This document shows positions 5,057-6,034 of a stretch of DNA of 6,034 nucleotides, piece by piece (position 1 is the stretch's first letter; each line of letters opens with the position of its first letter). The notes under the pieces were generated by a model. That model had not been told where the DNA came from, did not search any database, and saw only the letters and a list, made by a program, of their open reading frames with translations. The stretch lies in the NCBI GenBank assembly GCA_017999215.1, contig JAGOBQ010000277.1, positions 1 to 6,034 of the forward strand, given 5' to 3'. Position numbers and translations under genes: made by a program. The stretch is from Thermoanaerobaculia bacterium (GTDB lineage Bacteria > Acidobacteriota > Thermoanaerobaculia > UBA5066).

Positions 5057-6034
5057 TCAAGGGCTGCTTCGAGCAGGGGTGTCGCAGGGCGAGCCGAGGC
5101 CGAGCTCGGAGGCGTCGATCTCGTAGACGTCGAAGAGGCCGTTCCCGGGCGAGCGCAGGCGCTCGACGAGCTCGCGGTAGCCGCCGCGTCCCGCAAGGGT
5201 CCGGTCGGCCGGCGACGCGATCGTCCGATTGCTCGCGAAGAAGAAGGTCCTGCCGTCGGGCGAGAAGCGGCCGCCGAATTCCCAGCCCGGCGAGTTGACT
5301 CCGCCGCCGAGCGGACGCGGATCGCTCCAGACTCCGGCGCAGGCGCGGGAGACGTAGAGGTCGTAGGAGCCGAGCGAATCCGCCCGCCCCTTCGAGGCGA
5401 AGACGAGCGTCCGGCCGTCGGCCGAGATCCAGGGTTCGATGTCCTGTCCCGCGGTGTTGATCGTCGGGCCCAGGTTCTCCGGCTCCGCGAACCGGTCTCC
5501 GAGCCAGCGCGCGCGCCAGAGGTCGGACGTGCCCGCCGGTCCCAGGTTTCCCGCCCGCCGTTCGGAACCGAAATAGAGCGTCCCGTCCGCCGTCTGGTTG
5601 GGGAACCACTCGGCACCCGGGCTCGCGAGCTCGACGATCCGCTCCGGCTCGGACCAGCCGGAGGACGTTCGTCGCATCCGGAAGAGGTCGTGGTCCGCGC
5701 GCGCCGGATCGGAGGCCCGATCGGGGCGGTTGGAGATGAAGTAGATGGTCGACGCGTCCGGCGAGAACGAGACGTCCGCGTCGCTCCAGCGTCCCGAGAA
5801 CCACGCCACCGACGGCTCGGCCCAGCGCTCGCCCCGGCGCTCGGAAGCGACCGCGGTCCAGTGCGCGAAGTCGGGGGTCAGCTTGACGAAATAGAGGGTC
5901 CTGCCGTCGGGCGCGAGGGTCGCGTGGCTCTCGCTTTCGCCCGTGGCGACGACGCCCGGGGCGAGGAGACGGGGGCCGCGAGCGGGCGCCGCGAGGAGCG
6001 TCGTCGCGGTGATCAGCGTGAACAGGTTCAGTAG
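5057..6034 (-). CDS. Exported PD40 (WD40-like) beta-propeller protein, N-terminus just outside window
   Basis: The minus-strand frame is open from the window edge to TGA at 5059-5057, giving 325 residues. The first 18 or so (L-L-N-L-F-T-L-I-T-A then L-L-A-A-P-A) are the core of a signal peptide, so the start codon should lie only a few codons beyond 6034; the in-frame GTG at 5807-5809 is internal. At least five PD40 repeats of the S-P-D-G-R-T-L-Y-F-x-S-N-R type are visible, around residues 35-51, 85-103, 142-158, 198-214 and 251-270, with typical linkers such as L-G-P-T-I-N-T-A (188-195) and, near the C-terminus, F-D-V-Y-E-I-D (301-307). Such propellers resemble the TolB domain and usually serve as binding scaffolds in the periplasm; no catalytic residues are apparent and the partner is unknown. 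It could be complete apart from the first codons, with no extra C-terminal OmpA-like domain. Confidence 0.88.
   Translation of the reverse strand, partial: LLNLFTLITATTLLAAPARGPRLLAPGVVATGESESHATLAPDGRTLYFVKLTPDFAHWTAVASERRGERWAEPSVAWFSGRWSDADVSFSPDASTIYFISNRPDRASDPARADHDLFRMRRTSSGWSEPERIVELASPGAEWFPNQTADGTLYFGSERRAGNLGPAGTSDLWRARWLGDRFAEPENLGPTINTAGQDIEPWISADGRTLVFASKGRADSLGSYDLYVSRACAGVWSDPRPLGGGVNSPGWEFGGRFSPDGRTFFFASNRTIASPADRTLAGRGGYRELVERLRSPGNGLFDVYEIDASELGLGSPCDTPARSSP

Noticed and set aside
4981..5060. Possible tRNA, suggested by a T-arm-like GTTCGGGAC and a plus-strand peptide reading D-G-T-R-T-H
   Set aside because: No T-arm with a matching 5-bp stem around a T-T-C-x-A loop, no anticodon arm and no acceptor stem could be built on either strand.
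3981..5804. 607-residue minus-strand open frame ending with the DUF998 protein, which could suggest a fusion
   Set aside because: Residues before the ATG at 4580 are low-complexity, shadow-like sequence overlapping the PD40 gene and the dnaE2 remnant in other frames. A ribosome binding site supports the separate 199-residue protein.
5057..5809. A shorter 250-residue PD40 protein starting at the GTG at 5807-5809
   Set aside because: The frame stays open to the window edge, includes a further PD40 repeat and a signal-peptide core, so the GTG is internal.

Overview
This is a very GC-rich bacterial segment with strongly GC-biased third codon positions. It carries two blocks that converge near position 3110: three plus-strand genes on the left and three minus-strand genes on the right. 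The predicted secreted proteins (a metallo-beta-lactamase-fold hydrolase and a PD40 beta-propeller protein) and the high GC content fit a Gram-negative-type, high-GC lineage such as Acidobacteriota or Myxococcota. That placement is a guess from style; no marker gene in the window fixes it.

Plus strand, 1-3104. The window opens inside the last 64 codons of a flavin amine oxidase. A 100-base gap follows, holding a GC-rich hairpin directly before a good ribosome binding site. Next is a complete sodium:solute symporter (SSS family, 298-1740). Its stop codon overlaps a GTG in the frame of a complete AtoE/TIGR00366-type short-chain fatty acid transporter (best start 1782, end 3104). The two carriers are probably co-transcribed and may serve related carboxylate substrates, although no catabolic enzyme is present to confirm this.

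Minus strand, 6034-3116. Reading in the direction of transcription, the window begins almost at the N-terminus of an exported PD40 propeller protein (5057-6034, start codon just outside). A 476-base stretch without an intact gene follows. It holds a short, 5'-truncated C-terminal remnant that looks like error-prone DNA polymerase DnaE2 (4667-4888), plus an unexplained coding-like piece (4889-5056). After it come a DUF998 membrane protein (3981-4580) and an exported metallo-beta-lactamase-fold hydrolase (3116-3871), whose 109-base leader has a small dyad and a second GC-rich hairpin abutting the ribosome binding site.

No rRNA, tRNA, CRISPR array, insertion sequence or phage gene was recognised. 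The most noteworthy point is the gene graveyard at 4667-5056. I see no convincing sign of a new multi-gene system; the remaining genes look like ordinary transport, housekeeping and envelope functions.
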